64,000 bases of DNA from Roseomonas sp. KE0001 (GCF_016107285.1 NZ_RCVQ01000006.1:186001-250000), one strand, 5' to 3'; shown: positions 17,973-27,684, counted from the stretch's first letter. Program-made: numbers and translations. Notes: generated from the sequence alone by a model not told the origin.

Positions 17973-18617
17973 ATGACCCATGAGATGGCCACCCTCGAAG
18001 CCGATCGCACCTCCGCCACCGCGACGGCGAGCTTTCATGACCAGCTCGTGGCCATCCTGCCGCGTCTGCGGGTGCAGGCCGTCTCCATGACCCGCAACCG
18101 GGCCGATGCCGACGATCTGGTCCAGGCGGCGGTCAGCAACGCCCTGGCCGCGCAGGCGAGCTTCACCCCTGGCACGAATTTCGGCGCCTGGATGTTCCGC
18201 ATCCTGCGCAACCGCTTCCTCTCCGACATCCGCCGCAAGCGCGACACCTGCGACATGGACAGCGCCCCGGCGGAGGCGCTGGCCCGGCCGGCGGCCCAGG
18301 AGGACAGCCTGGCGCTCCGCGAACTGCGCCGCCGCCTGGCGGATCTGCCCGCGGATCACCGCACCGCCCTGCTGCTGGTGACGGTGCAGGGCATGTCCTA
18401 CGAGGAGGCCGCCGCGGTGATGGAATGCGCGGTCGGCACCGCCAAGTGCCGCGTCTTCCGGGCCCGGCGTCAGCTCGAGGCCTGGCTGACCGGCGAGCCG
18501 CAGGTCGCGCGCCGCAAGGCGGCACCGGCCGAGGCTGGCGAGACGCGCCGCCGGGATGCTAGCCTTCGCACCGCCGGCCGTGCAACCGGAACGCAGGCCC
18601 TGCATTTGGGAAGCTGA
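17973..18617 (+). CDS. ecfG: EcfG-type ECF sigma factor (second copy)
   Basis: A 214-residue ECF sigma factor: region 2 with MTRNRADADDLVQAAVSNAL and FGAWMFRILRNRFLSDIRRKR, region 4 with LPADHRTALLLVTVQGMSYEEAAAVMECAVGTAKCRVFRAR, and a basic C-terminal tail. ATG 17973 has GAGAAG six bases upstream; ATG 17952 is possible but lacks a clear Shine-Dalgarno. Its TGA overlaps the nepR ATG (TGATG), the classical ecfG-nepR coupling seen here in the order sigma then anti-sigma. A candidate EcfG promoter precedes it. Confidence 0.9.
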   Translation: MTHEMATLEADRTSATATASFHDQLVAILPRLRVQAVSMTRNRADADDLVQAAVSNALAAQASFTPGTNFGAWMFRILRNRFLSDIRRKRDTCDMDSAPAEALARPAAQEDSLALRELRRRLADLPADHRTALLLVTVQGMSYEEAAAVMECAVGTAKCRVFRARRQLEAWLTGEPQVARRKAAPAEAGETRRRDASLRTAGRATGTQALHLGS

Positions 18618-18835
18618 TGGATCAGAGAGCGGACAAGCGTGTTTTGGCGGAGCCCGGGAAATCATCGCAGCGCCCGTCCGGCGGGCGTGCGCGCAAGGGC
18701 ACGCCGGATGCGGCGTTCGACATCTGGCTACAGCGGGGGCTCCACGCCATGTTCGACGGCGTGGCTAAGGAGCCCATCCCTGAGGAACTGCTTCGGTTGA
18801 TCGAGGACGATCGGACGGGGAAGAAAACGACGTGA
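18617..18835 (+). CDS. nepR: NepR anti-sigma factor
   Basis: A 72-residue protein. The core FDIWLQRGLHAMFDGVAKEP (about 36-55) followed by IPEELLRLIEDD corresponds to the two helices by which NepR holds EcfG or, under stress, phospho-PhyR. The flanks are charged and probably disordered, as usual. It overlaps the second sigma gene by one base and the downstream kinase by four (GTGA), so the three form one translationally coupled unit: sigma, its inhibitor, and a sensor that can activate PhyR. Confidence 0.93.
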   Translation: MDQRADKRVLAEPGKSSQRPSGGRARKGTPDAAFDIWLQRGLHAMFDGVAKEPIPEELLRLIEDDRTGKKTT

Positions 18836-20622
18836 GTTCTTCGGCGCCCCCGAAAGGGTGGGCGCTGCACCGATTGCTCCGCGGCGTCCGCGGACCAATG
18901 CTGCTGCTGCTCATGGTCGCTAGCGTGCCTGTCATCGGCATCGCTGGCGCCAATGCCGTTCTGAGCTACGAAGCGGAACTGGCAGCGGGCCGGCGCAACG
19001 CCACGATCCTGGTCGATATCGCGGCGGCCCGGCACGGCTCCACCATCGCGAGCCTGCGCCAGACGCTGCAGGGCATCGCCACCGACACGCGCCTGCTGCG
19101 CGACACGGCGGAAAGCTGCAGCACGCTTCTCTCCACCTTCAGCGCCGCCAATCCGGGCCGCTACTCCAACATCTGGGTCATGGACCGCGACGGGCAGACC
19201 CGGTGCAGCAGCATCGCGCTCCTGACCACGCCCCAGAAGGATTCCGCGACAGCGCACCGCGCCATGATGGGTCGGGACTTTATTCTCGGTCCTTTCCAGC
19301 AGGGCGCCGTCACCGGCCGCCCCGTCATCATCGGCGCGGTGCCCATCCTTGCCGAGGGCGAGGCGCAGGGGGTCATCGCCGCCGGCCTGCTGCTCGAGTA
19401 TTTCGTTCGCAGCGAAGGCCGGGACCAGGGTCGCCAGGGGCAGCGCATCTGGCTCGTCGACGCGGAGGGCAGCGCGCTGCCGCTGACCCAGGCGGGCGCG
19501 ATCGAACTGCCGGAACCCGGGATGCTCCGGCAATTGCAGGACGCCTCGGGCATCGCCGCGCTGGAGGCGCGCTCCCAGGCCGGGGCGGACTACGCCTATG
19601 CCAGCGCCCGTCTCGCGCCGGGGCTGAGCGTGCTGGTCGGCCTGCCGATCGGCGAGATCCGCAGCACCGCCATGGCGGTGCTGCTGCGGCGGGTGGCCGA
19701 GCTGGCGGCCTTCCTGCTGGCCTGCCTCGTGGTCATCGTCGTCGGCGCCGACATCGCCATCGCCCGGCCGCTGCGGCGCCTGGCGGCGCGGGTGCGCGGC
19801 TGGCAGCCCGGGGCGCCCTTCGGCCGCGCCGCCCAGCGTGGCGAGCCGGAGGAGGTGCAGGCGCTGGAGCAGGCCTTCGATGATGCCGCCCGCGCCATCG
19901 CGGGGCGCGAGGAGGAGTTGCAGGCCGCGCTGCGCCAGCGGGACCTGTTGATGGCCGAGATCCATCACCGGGTGAAGAACAACCTGCAGATCGTCGCCTC
20001 GCTGCTGAACCTGCAGGCCGGCCGCCTGCGCGATCCGCGCGCCCGGGCGGAGTTCGCCACCGCGCGCGACCGTGTCCAGGCGCTGGCGACGCTGCACCGC
20101 CATCTCTACACCAACCGCACCTTCGAGGTCATCGCGCTCCGCCCCTTCCTCGAGGAACTGGGGCATCAGCTCTTCGCCGCCATGGGCGAACGGCCGGGGC
20201 AGCGGATCAAGCTGGCGGTGGAGGCGGACGAGCTGGAGATCCTCACCGACCAGGCCGTCTCCCTCGCCCTGCTGATCACCGAGACCGTGACCAACGCCAT
20301 CAAGCACGGCTTCCCGGACGCGCGCAGCGGCACCGTGACCATCGCCGTGCATGCCGAGGGGGACGAGGTGACGCTGACCGTGCGGGATGACGGGCTGGGC
20401 CTGCGCCTGGAGGACAATGCGCAGGACCGGGGTATCGGCCTGACGCTGATCCGCGGCTTCGCCCAGCATCTCGGCGGCGAGGTCGAGATCCGGCAGGCGG
20501 GGGGCACCGAGCTTCGCCTGCGCTTCACCCTGCGGCGCCGCGAGGCCGAGCCCGAGCCGCCGCTCCGCAGGGAAAGGGCCGAGGGGGGGAACGAGCAGGT
20601 GGCGGCGCAACCAGAAGCTTGA
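18832..20622 (+). CDS. membrane sensor histidine kinase, HisKA_2 type (probable PhyR kinase)
   Basis: A 596-residue kinase: membrane helix about 20-44, extracytoplasmic sensor of about 240 residues (Cache-like by length and pattern, not certain), membrane helix about 283-305, HAMP-like linker, HisKA_2 dimerisation domain with EIHHRVKNNLQIVASLLNLQ (phospho-His at 378), and an HATPase domain with ETVTNAIKHGF, DDGLG and GIGLTLI. HisKA_2 kinases are the family that phosphorylates PhyR. The GTG start overlaps nepR. This context makes it the likely stress input for the PhyR-NepR-EcfG switch. The signal it senses is unknown. Confidence 0.88.
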   Translation: MSSSAPPKGWALHRLLRGVRGPMLLLLMVASVPVIGIAGANAVLSYEAELAAGRRNATILVDIAAARHGSTIASLRQTLQGIATDTRLLRDTAESCSTLLSTFSAANPGRYSNIWVMDRDGQTRCSSIALLTTPQKDSATAHRAMMGRDFILGPFQQGAVTGRPVIIGAVPILAEGEAQGVIAAGLLLEYFVRSEGRDQGRQGQRIWLVDAEGSALPLTQAGAIELPEPGMLRQLQDASGIAALEARSQAGADYAYASARLAPGLSVLVGLPIGEIRSTAMAVLLRRVAELAAFLLACLVVIVVGADIAIARPLRRLAARVRGWQPGAPFGRAAQRGEPEEVQALEQAFDDAARAIAGREEELQAALRQRDLLMAEIHHRVKNNLQIVASLLNLQAGRLRDPRARAEFATARDRVQALATLHRHLYTNRTFEVIALRPFLEELGHQLFAAMGERPGQRIKLAVEADELEILTDQAVSLALLITETVTNAIKHGFPDARSGTVTIAVHAEGDEVTLTVRDDGLGLRLEDNAQDRGIGLTLIRGFAQHLGGEVEIRQAGGTELRLRFTLRRREAEPEPPLRRERAEGGNEQVAAQPEA

Positions 20623-20631
20623 GCGTGCGTT
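20607..20631 (+). promoter_or_regulatory. candidate EcfG-type promoter for small lipoprotein gene
   Basis: GCAAC (20607-20611), 16-base spacer, CGTT (20628-20631), one mismatch to the general-stress consensus. It overlaps the end of the kinase gene and lies 32 bases before the ATG at 20664. Confidence 0.45.
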
Positions 20632-20663
20632 CTCCGAGCAAACCGAGAAGGATCCGGATTTCC

Positions 20664-20855
20664 ATGCGCAAACTGATGAGCCTGACGCTTCCCGTCCTGG
20701 CCCTGGCCCTGCCGATGATGGCCTGCAGCGAGGGGCCCGGCGAGCGGGCCGGGCGCGGCCTGGACCGTGCCGGTGAGAACATCCGCGACACCATCGACCC
20801 GCCGAAGGGGCCGGGCGAGCGCATGGGCCGTAGCATCGACCGCGCCCTCGACTGA
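20664..20855 (+). CDS. small probable lipoprotein with internal repeat
   Basis: A 63-residue protein: signal peptide MRKLMSLTLPVLALALPMMA then Cys21, an atypical lipobox (MMAC). The mature part holds a 13-residue element twice, GPGERAGRGLDRA and GPGERMGRSIDRA, joined by ENIRDTIDPPK. Unknown function; likely anchored in the envelope. It follows the kinase by 41 bases but has its own candidate EcfG promoter. The LDRA element also appears in the larger lipoprotein at 26886-27236, suggesting a related family of stress-induced envelope proteins. Confidence 0.75.
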   Translation: MRKLMSLTLPVLALALPMMACSEGPGERAGRGLDRAGENIRDTIDPPKGPGERMGRSIDRALD

Positions 20856-20890
20856 GTCCGCCGCGCCGGGGCGGCTCCGCCCCCCGGCCG

Positions 20891-20916
20891 GCAACTGGTC
20901 GCCCGGAGGTCACGTT
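20891..20916 (+). promoter_or_regulatory. candidate EcfG-type promoter for DUF883 gene
   Basis: GCAAC (20891-20895), 17-base spacer, CGTT (20913-20916); one mismatch. The CGTT is 40 bases before the ATG at 20957. Confidence 0.45.
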
Positions 20917-20956
20917 AGGTCCAGGCAGACCGCCTCGCAGAACAGGAGCACCATTC

Positions 20957-21229
20957 ATGGCCCGCAGCTCGTCCTCCTCCTTCGACACCTCCTCCGTCGA
21001 GGAGCGCATCGCCGATCTTCGCCGCAAGGTGGAGGATCTGATGGAGGAGCAGATCACCCCGGCCGTCTCCCGCGCGGCCGGCAAGGCGCAGCATCTGGCG
21101 CAGCGTGCCAAGAGCACCGCCCGCCACGAGGCCGATCACGCCGTGGACTTCATGCGTGAGCGGCCGCTGGCCACCGTGGCCGTGGCGGTCGGCGTCGGCT
21201 TCCTGATCGCCCAGCTTCTGCGCCGCTGA
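20957..21229 (+). CDS. DUF883/ElaB-YqjD-like membrane-anchored protein
   Basis: A 90-residue protein: Ser-rich N terminus, an amphipathic charged helix (about 14-60), then a single C-terminal helix ERPLATVAVAVGVGFLIAQLLRR, the tail-anchor signature of the ElaB/YqjD/DUF883 group. Members in enterobacteria are stationary-phase proteins associating with ribosomes or stress tolerance; here the role is inferred only. GGAG lies about ten bases upstream. The next gene starts five bases after the stop. Confidence 0.85.
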   Translation: MARSSSSSFDTSSVEERIADLRRKVEDLMEEQITPAVSRAAGKAQHLAQRAKSTARHEADHAVDFMRERPLATVAVAVGVGFLIAQLLRR

Positions 21230-21234
21230 CGCCG

Positions 21235-21645
21235 ATGCGCCCCTTCCGGCTTGCCGCCGTCTCCCTGGAGGCCGAGCGCGTGGTGCTCGGCCTCCAGGCC
21301 AAGCGCTACGTGTGGCGGGCCCTTTTCGGCATGATCGCGGCGGTCTTCGCCTGCGCCGCCCTGGTCATGCTGCATGTGGTCGCCTGGCTGGCGCTGCCGC
21401 TCGAATGGACGCCGCTGGCCCGTGCCGGGACGCTGCTGGGGGCCGATCTGGTGCTGGTGCTGGTCCTCGGGTTGCTGGCGATGCGGGACGCGCCGAGCCG
21501 GGCGGAGATCGAGGCACGCATCCTGCGGGACAATGCGATCGCGCAGACCCGCGCCAGCCTCGGCGTGGTGCCCCTGCTGGGCGGTATCGCCCGCTCTTCC
21601 GGAATGATGGGGCTGCTGTTCGGGCTGTTCCGCCGGCGCCGCTAG
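21235..21645 (+). CDS. putative holin-superfamily (phage_holin_3_6-like) membrane protein
   Basis: A 136-residue protein with an N-terminal helix, two strong membrane helices (about 30-52 and 61-82), and a basic C terminus. This arrangement, directly after a DUF883 gene, is the pattern of chromosomal phage-holin-like membrane proteins (PF07332-type) in alphaproteobacteria; they are not tied to a prophage here, as no phage genes surround it. It probably shares the candidate stress promoter upstream of the DUF883 gene. Function unknown. Confidence 0.7.
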   Translation: MRPFRLAAVSLEAERVVLGLQAKRYVWRALFGMIAAVFACAALVMLHVVAWLALPLEWTPLARAGTLLGADLVLVLVLGLLAMRDAPSRAEIEARILRDNAIAQTRASLGVVPLLGGIARSSGMMGLLFGLFRRRR

Positions 21646-21653
21646 CACGGGAA

Positions 21654-21671
21654 GGGCGGCAACCGCCGCCC
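21654..21671. terminator. hairpin between convergent genes
   Basis: Perfect seven-base stem (21654-21660 with 21665-21671) and four-base loop, located between the holin-like gene and the convergent marR gene. No T-run, so it is only a probable bidirectional terminator. Confidence 0.4.
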
Positions 21672-21685
21672 GGCCCGGCAGGGCC

Positions 21686-22135
21686 TCAGTCCAGCAGGCG
21701 CCGCAGCAGGTGCATCAGCATCTGCCGCTCCGCGGGGTCCAGCGCCGTGAGCAATTGCTCATTGGCGCGGCGCCCCTGTTCGGTCGCCTCCTCCAGCACC
21801 GCCTTTCCCTCGGGCGCGAGGGAGAGCACCACGGTCCGGCGGTCGAGCGGGTCGCGCCGGACCTCCAGCAGTCCCCTTCCGCGCAACCGGGCCACCACGC
21901 CCTGGATCGTCGCCGGATCGAGCGCCACGGCGCGGCCCAGGGCGTTCTGCGTCGCCTGCCCGATCTCGCCCAGCTTCAGGAGCGTGGCGAACTGAGTGGA
22001 GGTCAGCCCGCCGACGGCACCGCGATCCTGGAACAGCGAGGCATGCCGCTGGTGGGCGCGGCGGAGCAGGTGCCCCACCGATTCCTCAAGCCGGTAGCCT
22101 GGCGCCCCGGTCCGGGCGGCGCCGGCCTCGCGCAC
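21686..22135 (-). CDS. MarR family transcriptional regulator
   Basis: A 149-residue winged-helix regulator. LTSTQFATLLKLGEIG, then the recognition-helix part TQNALGRAVALDPATIQGVVARLRGRGLL and wing DPLDRRTVVLSLAPEGK fit MarR closely. The best start is GTG 22135 (product begins MREAGAARTG); the longer open frame contains no credible start. The target genes are unknown: the nearest candidates are the small membrane-protein gene upstream on the same strand and itself. Ligand pockets of MarR proteins often bind phenolic compounds, but this is not predictable here. Confidence 0.88.
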   Translation of the reverse strand: MREAGAARTGAPGYRLEESVGHLLRRAHQRHASLFQDRGAVGGLTSTQFATLLKLGEIGQATQNALGRAVALDPATIQGVVARLRGRGLLEVRRDPLDRRTVVLSLAPEGKAVLEEATEQGRRANEQLLTALDPAERQMLMHLLRRLLD

Positions 22136-22281
22136 GGCGTCGATCAGCAGGGTGATGTCCTGGTCGGCGATGGCGGCGCACCTCGTCAGCGGTGAATGAG
22201 CGCACGCAGCATTGGCCGCGTGCCCGCATCCGTCAACCGGGTCACGCCCCAGGCGGGGATACCTCGGACCAGGGGCGGCGG

Positions 22282-22674
22282 CTACCCGCGCAGGACGCGA
22301 TAGCCCTGCAGGGCGAAGGTGGCGCCGGCCAGGCCCAGCGCGGCGAGGCCGGCGCGGTCGGCGTGCCACATCAGCCGCTCCGCCAGGACGGCGGCGAGCT
22401 GGCGATGGCCGTCCGGGCCGCGCAGGCGCCGTCCGCCCTCGCCGGCCAGGGCGGAAAGCTGCCGCCAGAGGCCGGTGCGGCGCAGATCGATGCGGGGGAT
22501 CTGCAGGGCGGCGCCCCACAGGCCGAGCCAGACCGCGGCGGTCATGAGGGCGCCGCTTTGCAGGGCGAGGACAGGATCCTCCCCCAGCCCGAACATGACG
22601 GCGAGAATGGCGAGAGCCGCGGCACACAGCACGCGACGGATCGAGTGGTCAGCCAGACTGCGCAGCATATCCAT
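22282..22674 (-). CDS. unknown small membrane protein
   Basis: Not recognised as a named family. The 130-residue product has two adjacent N-terminal membrane helices (about 20-37 and 43-62), a basic cytoplasmic stretch with GGRRLRGPDGHRQ, and a C-terminal weakly hydrophobic helix. ATG 22674 is preceded by an AGGAAGAGG run; an ATG nine codons earlier would absorb that site. It lies 146 bases upstream of marR on the same strand. Confidence 0.65.
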   Translation of the reverse strand: MDMLRSLADHSIRRVLCAAALAILAVMFGLGEDPVLALQSGALMTAAVWLGLWGAALQIPRIDLRRTGLWRQLSALAGEGGRRLRGPDGHRQLAAVLAERLMWHADRAGLAALGLAGATFALQGYRVLRG

Positions 22675-23095
22675 CCGGGCCTCTTCCTTCCTCCTCCGCA
22701 TGCTGACGCCGCCGCCAGGAAGATGCTAGCCGCATTATCGCCTCATGCGGGACCGGGAGGCCCATCGGCCCTGCGTCCCGGCCATGCCTCGGGGCCTGCC
22801 GTCATGTCCCGAGGCGCATGCTTCGCCGGACAAACGACCGAGGCGATGCCAGCGTTGCAGCGTGCCCGGCCGGGAGCGGACGGTCCTGAAGAAGATGAAT
22901 AATATGTCATAACACGGCCCGGCTGACGATCCTGATTCCCTTGCCCTTCTCCACCACGCCACAATCCGGGCAGCATGCCCGACCGCCCCTCGCAGGCGGC
23001 GGAAAGGCTGACCGCGTGACCAAGAGCGCGGGACCATCAACAATAAGGAGACCCGGCCGCGGCCCCGCCGCAGCCAGCCGGGAAGGGTAGGGAAA
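22675..23095. other. 421-bp intergenic region upstream of MFS gene
   Basis: No convincing gene. An A/T-rich patch at about 22888-22913 is the likeliest promoter area for the MFS gene on the plus strand, though no good -35/-10 pair is visible. AAGGAG near 23045 has no start codon at a usable distance. The real ribosome site for the MFS gene is the G/A-rich run just before 23096. Confidence 0.5.
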
Positions 23096-24817
<1,722 letters not shown>

Positions 24818-24835
24818 TCGCGCGGCTGAGCCGGC

Positions 24836-24858
24836 GCGGGAGGGGCCTTCCCTCCCGC
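24836..24858. terminator. hairpin after MFS gene
   Basis: Perfect nine-base stem (24836-24844 with 24850-24858) and five-base loop, 18 bases past the MFS stop. No T-run follows. It may attenuate or end transcription between the MFS gene and prpE. Confidence 0.4.
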
Positions 24859-24935
24859 CACCCCGTTCACCAGGGACAGGACCGGCCGCCTCGGGCTCCG
24901 CCCCGGCGCGGGTCCGGCAACAGGGAGGGCGCGAC

Positions 24936-26831
24936 ATGCCCGACGCGCAGGATGCCGGCTATCAGGCCCTTTACGAGGCCTGGCGGGCCGATCCGGAAGG
25001 ATACTGGGCGGCCGCGGCGCGCGGCATCGACTGGGAGGTGCCGCCGGAGCGCATCTTCGATGCCGGCCAGGGGCCCTATGGCCGCTGGTTCCCCGATGCG
25101 CGGCTGAACATCTGCCACAACGCCCTCGACCGCCACGTCGCCGAGGGGCGTGGCGCGCAGGCCGCGCTGATCTGGGACAGCCCGGTGACGGGAGGCCAGG
25201 CGCGGTTGAGCTATGCCGAGCTGCTGGACCGCACGGCGCGGCTGGCCGGCGCCCTGGCCTCGCGCGGTGTCGGCCGGGGGGACCGCGTGGTCCTCTACAT
25301 GCCGATGGTGCCGGAGGCGGTGGTCGCCATGCTGGCCTGCGCCCGCCTCGGCGCGGTGCACTCCGTGGTCTTCGGCGGTTTCGCGGCGGCGGAGCTGGCG
25401 GCGCGCATCGCCGATGCCGAGCCCAGGGCCGTCATCGCCGCCTCCTGCGGGATCGAGCCCGGGCGGCTGGTGAAGTACAAGCCGCTGCTGGACGCCGCCC
25501 TGGCCATGTCGCCGCACCGGCCGGCCTGTTGCCTGATCCTGCGGCGCGAGGCCTGGCCCGGCGCGCTGGAGCCGGGGCGCGACGAGGATCTGCTGGAGGC
25601 CATGGCGGCCGCGGCACCGCACCCCTGCGTCAGCGTCGCCGCCACCGACCCGCTCTACATCCTCTACACCAGCGGCACGACGGGAAAGCCCAAGGGCGTG
25701 CTGCGCGACTGCGGCGGCTATGCCGTGGCGCTGCACAATTCGATGGCGATGCTCTACGGCCTGAAGGCGGGAGATGTCTCCTGGACCGCCAGCGACGTGG
25801 GCTGGGTGGTCGGGCATTCCTACATCGTCTATGGGCCGCTGCTCGCCGGCTGCACCTCCGTCGTCTATGAGGGCAAGCCGGTCGGCACGCCGGATGCCGG
25901 CGCCTTCTGGCGGGTCTGCGCCGAGCATGGCGTGAAGGTGCTGTTCACCGCGCCGACCGCCTTGCGCGCCATCAAGAAGGAAGACCCCGAGGGCCGTCTG
26001 CTCGGCCGCCACGACCTGTCGCGGCTGGAGGCGCTGTTCCTGGCCGGCGAGCGCTGCGACCCGGACACGGCGGTCTGGGCCGCGCGGCTGCTGGGCCGCC
26101 CGGTGATCGACCACTGGTGGCAGACGGAGACGGGCTGGTGCATCACCGGCAACTTCCGCGGCGCCGGCCTCTTCCCGATGCGGCCGGGCTCCGGCGGCAA
26201 GCCGGCGCCCGGCTATACGCTGGTGTCGCTCGACGAGGCCGGCCAGCCGGTCGCGCCGGGACAGATCGGCACCCTCGCCCTGCGCCTGCCCCTGCCGCCC
26301 GGCTGCGCGCCCAGCCTCTACCGCGCCGATGCGCGCTTCCGCGAGGCCTATCTCGACGCCTTCCCGGGCCACTACAACACCAGCGATGCCGGCATGCTCG
26401 ACGAGGACGGCTATGTCTGGGTGATGTCGCGCACCGATGACATCATCAACGTCGCCGGCCACCGGCTCTCGACGGGCGCCATCGAGGAGGTCCTGGCTTC
26501 CCATCCGGATGTCGCGGAATGCGCGGTGGTGGGGGCGCGGGATGCGTTGAAGGGTCAGGTGCCGCTGGGTCTCGTCGTGCTGAAGTCCGGCGCGACGCGG
26601 GCGGAGGCGGAGGTCGCGGCCGAGCTGATCGCCCTTGTGCGGGAGCGCATCGGGCCGGTCGCCGCCTTCCGCGAGGCGCGGGTGGTGGAGCGCCTGCCGA
26701 AGACGCGCAGCGGCAAGATCCTGCGCGCCACGCTGCGCAAACTGGCCGATGGCGAGGATGTCGCCGTGCCGCCCACCATCGACGATCCGCTCATCCTGGA
26801 GGAGATCGGCGCGGTGCTGCGGCGCCCTTAG
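24936..26831 (+). CDS. prpE: propionate-CoA ligase
   Basis: A 631-residue adenylate-forming enzyme that activates propionate to propionyl-CoA in the cytoplasm. Seen: N-terminal YEAWRADPEGYWAAAA typical of acetyl/propionyl-CoA synthetases, P-loop TSGTTGKPKG near 244, WWQTETGW, the YxTSDAG hinge-side motif, and the catalytic Lys in RSGKILR near 594. The IDWEVPPERIFD and DCGGYAVAL segments favour PrpE over acetyl-CoA synthetase. AGGGAGGG precedes the ATG. No prpBCD genes are in the window. Confidence 0.92.
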   Translation: MPDAQDAGYQALYEAWRADPEGYWAAAARGIDWEVPPERIFDAGQGPYGRWFPDARLNICHNALDRHVAEGRGAQAALIWDSPVTGGQARLSYAELLDRTARLAGALASRGVGRGDRVVLYMPMVPEAVVAMLACARLGAVHSVVFGGFAAAELAARIADAEPRAVIAASCGIEPGRLVKYKPLLDAALAMSPHRPACCLILRREAWPGALEPGRDEDLLEAMAAAAPHPCVSVAATDPLYILYTSGTTGKPKGVLRDCGGYAVALHNSMAMLYGLKAGDVSWTASDVGWVVGHSYIVYGPLLAGCTSVVYEGKPVGTPDAGAFWRVCAEHGVKVLFTAPTALRAIKKEDPEGRLLGRHDLSRLEALFLAGERCDPDTAVWAARLLGRPVIDHWWQTETGWCITGNFRGAGLFPMRPGSGGKPAPGYTLVSLDEAGQPVAPGQIGTLALRLPLPPGCAPSLYRADARFREAYLDAFPGHYNTSDAGMLDEDGYVWVMSRTDDIINVAGHRLSTGAIEEVLASHPDVAECAVVGARDALKGQVPLGLVVLKSGATRAEAEVAAELIALVRERIGPVAAFREARVVERLPKTRSGKILRATLRKLADGEDVAVPPTIDDPLILEEIGAVLRRP

Positions 26832-26853
26832 AGGCATGACGCGCCAGGGCGGC

Positions 26854-26878
26854 GCCGGCCCCGCGGGAGGGGGCCGGC
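26854..26878. terminator. hairpin between convergent prpE and lipoprotein gene
   Basis: Perfect nine-base stem (26854-26862 with 26870-26878), seven-base loop, midway in the 54-bp gap between convergent genes. No T-run on either strand; probable bidirectional terminator. Confidence 0.45.
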
Positions 26879-26885
26879 GGCCGGA

Positions 26886-27236
26886 TCAGCGGCGCAACTC
26901 GTTCGTCGGATAGGCGCCCGAGGTGTTCGACTGCGTCGCGCGGTCATAGGTGCGGGTCGCCGCCGTGCCCGGCGGGTTGCCCGGCATGCCGTCGGACTGG
27001 GTCGGATAGGCACCGGAGGTGTTGGTGCCGGCGGCGCGGTCGAGCGCGCGGGTGGCCTCGGTGCCGGAGGGATTGGCGCGGGTGCCGTCGGACTGGCTCG
27101 GATAGGCGCCCGAGGTGTTGGTCCCGACGTTGCGGTCGATGGCCCGGGTCGCCTGGTTGTTGGTGGAATCGCAGGCCGCCAGACCCAGCAGGGCGGCGGA
27201 AACCACGACGGCAGACAGAATCTCGCGGTGGCGCAT
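26886..27236 (-). CDS. repeat lipoprotein, probable general-stress gene
   Basis: A 116-residue protein with a signal peptide ending in LAAC, so Cys22 should be lipidated. The mature part is a 32-residue unit repeated about 2.7 times: ATRAxDR, then TNTSGAYPxQSDG, ending NPxGT. It is rich in Thr, Ser, Gly and Asn, likely unfolded in the periplasm. ATG 27236 has AGGAG nine bases upstream; a TTG three codons earlier is less likely. A perfect EcfG-type promoter (27290-27314) lies 53 bases upstream. Function unknown. Confidence 0.85.
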   Translation of the reverse strand: MRHREILSAVVVSAALLGLAACDSTNNQATRAIDRNVGTNTSGAYPSQSDGTRANPSGTEATRALDRAAGTNTSGAYPTQSDGMPGNPPGTAATRTYDRATQSNTSGAYPTNELRR

Positions 27237-27289
27237 CGTCCTCAACTCCTCTTCTCGGGATCCGGGCCGCTTGGCCGGTCCGCCGGTGC

Positions 27290-27314
27290 AACGCGAACGG
27301 GCGCCTCCGGTTCC
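27290..27314 (-). promoter_or_regulatory. perfect EcfG-type promoter for repeat lipoprotein
   Basis: Minus strand: GGAAC (27314-27310), 16-base spacer, CGTT (27293-27290), identical to the published alphaproteobacterial general-stress consensus GGAAC-N16/17-CGTT. It ends 53 bases before the ATG at 27236. Confidence 0.75.
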
Positions 27315-27388
27315 ACGGGAATTTCACGCGAGCCGGAGGAAGACCCCCGGGGGAAGGTGAGCCCGGATCGACAACCTGGAGTGTTGCG

Positions 27389-27414
27389 GCAACCGCCGGC
27401 CCGGTGGCGACGTT
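27389..27414 (+). promoter_or_regulatory. candidate EcfG-type promoter upstream of 25-residue membrane peptide
   Basis: GCAAC (27389-27393), 17-base spacer, CGTT (27411-27414), one mismatch. The distance to the ATG at 27530 is 115 bases, longer than for the other candidates, so the assignment is weaker. Confidence 0.35.
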
Positions 27415-27529
27415 GGCGTTTCGTGGGCGGGCCGGAGGGTCGCCGCCCTGTGCCGGCCTTCAAGGCGGGCTGGCCTAATGACCAAAGCCGGCGCGCCTGG
27501 GGCCGCCGCGGCAAGGAAGGAGAGCATGG

Positions 27530-27607
27530 ATGAAGTCGATTCTGCTGTGGTTCCTGGGGATCCCGATCCCGATCATCCTCCTCCTCTGGATCTTTGGCGT
27601 GCTCTAG
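27530..27607 (+). CDS. 25-residue membrane peptide
   Basis: A tiny gene: MKSILLWFLGIPIPIILLLW followed by IFGVL and TAG. It is one hydrophobic helix with an IPIPI kink. AAGGAG at 27517-27522 is seven bases before the ATG, an ideal ribosome site. Short peptides of this kind (Lys near the start, Leu-Leu-Trp, Ile-Pro-Ile-Pro-Ile) occur in related alphaproteobacteria as unnamed proteins. An overlapping ATG four bases upstream opens a different, non-membrane frame and is less likely. Possible stress-induced single-pass membrane peptide. Confidence 0.7.
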   Translation: MKSILLWFLGIPIPIILLLWIFGVL

Positions 27608-27684
27608 GCCGCGCACGAGCCCAGTCCCCCGATCGGTGCCGGCGGCATCGGTCGGGCTGACCCTTCCTCGCAGCCGTCCGGGCG

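Noticed and set aside
18622-21117. 831-codon minus-strand frame opposite nepR, the kinase and DUF883
   Set aside because: No motifs, spans several well-supported plus-strand genes.
21235-21645. Prophage remnant suggested by the holin-like gene
   Set aside because: No integrase, structural or lysis genes nearby; the gene pairs with DUF883 as in chromosomal stress loci.
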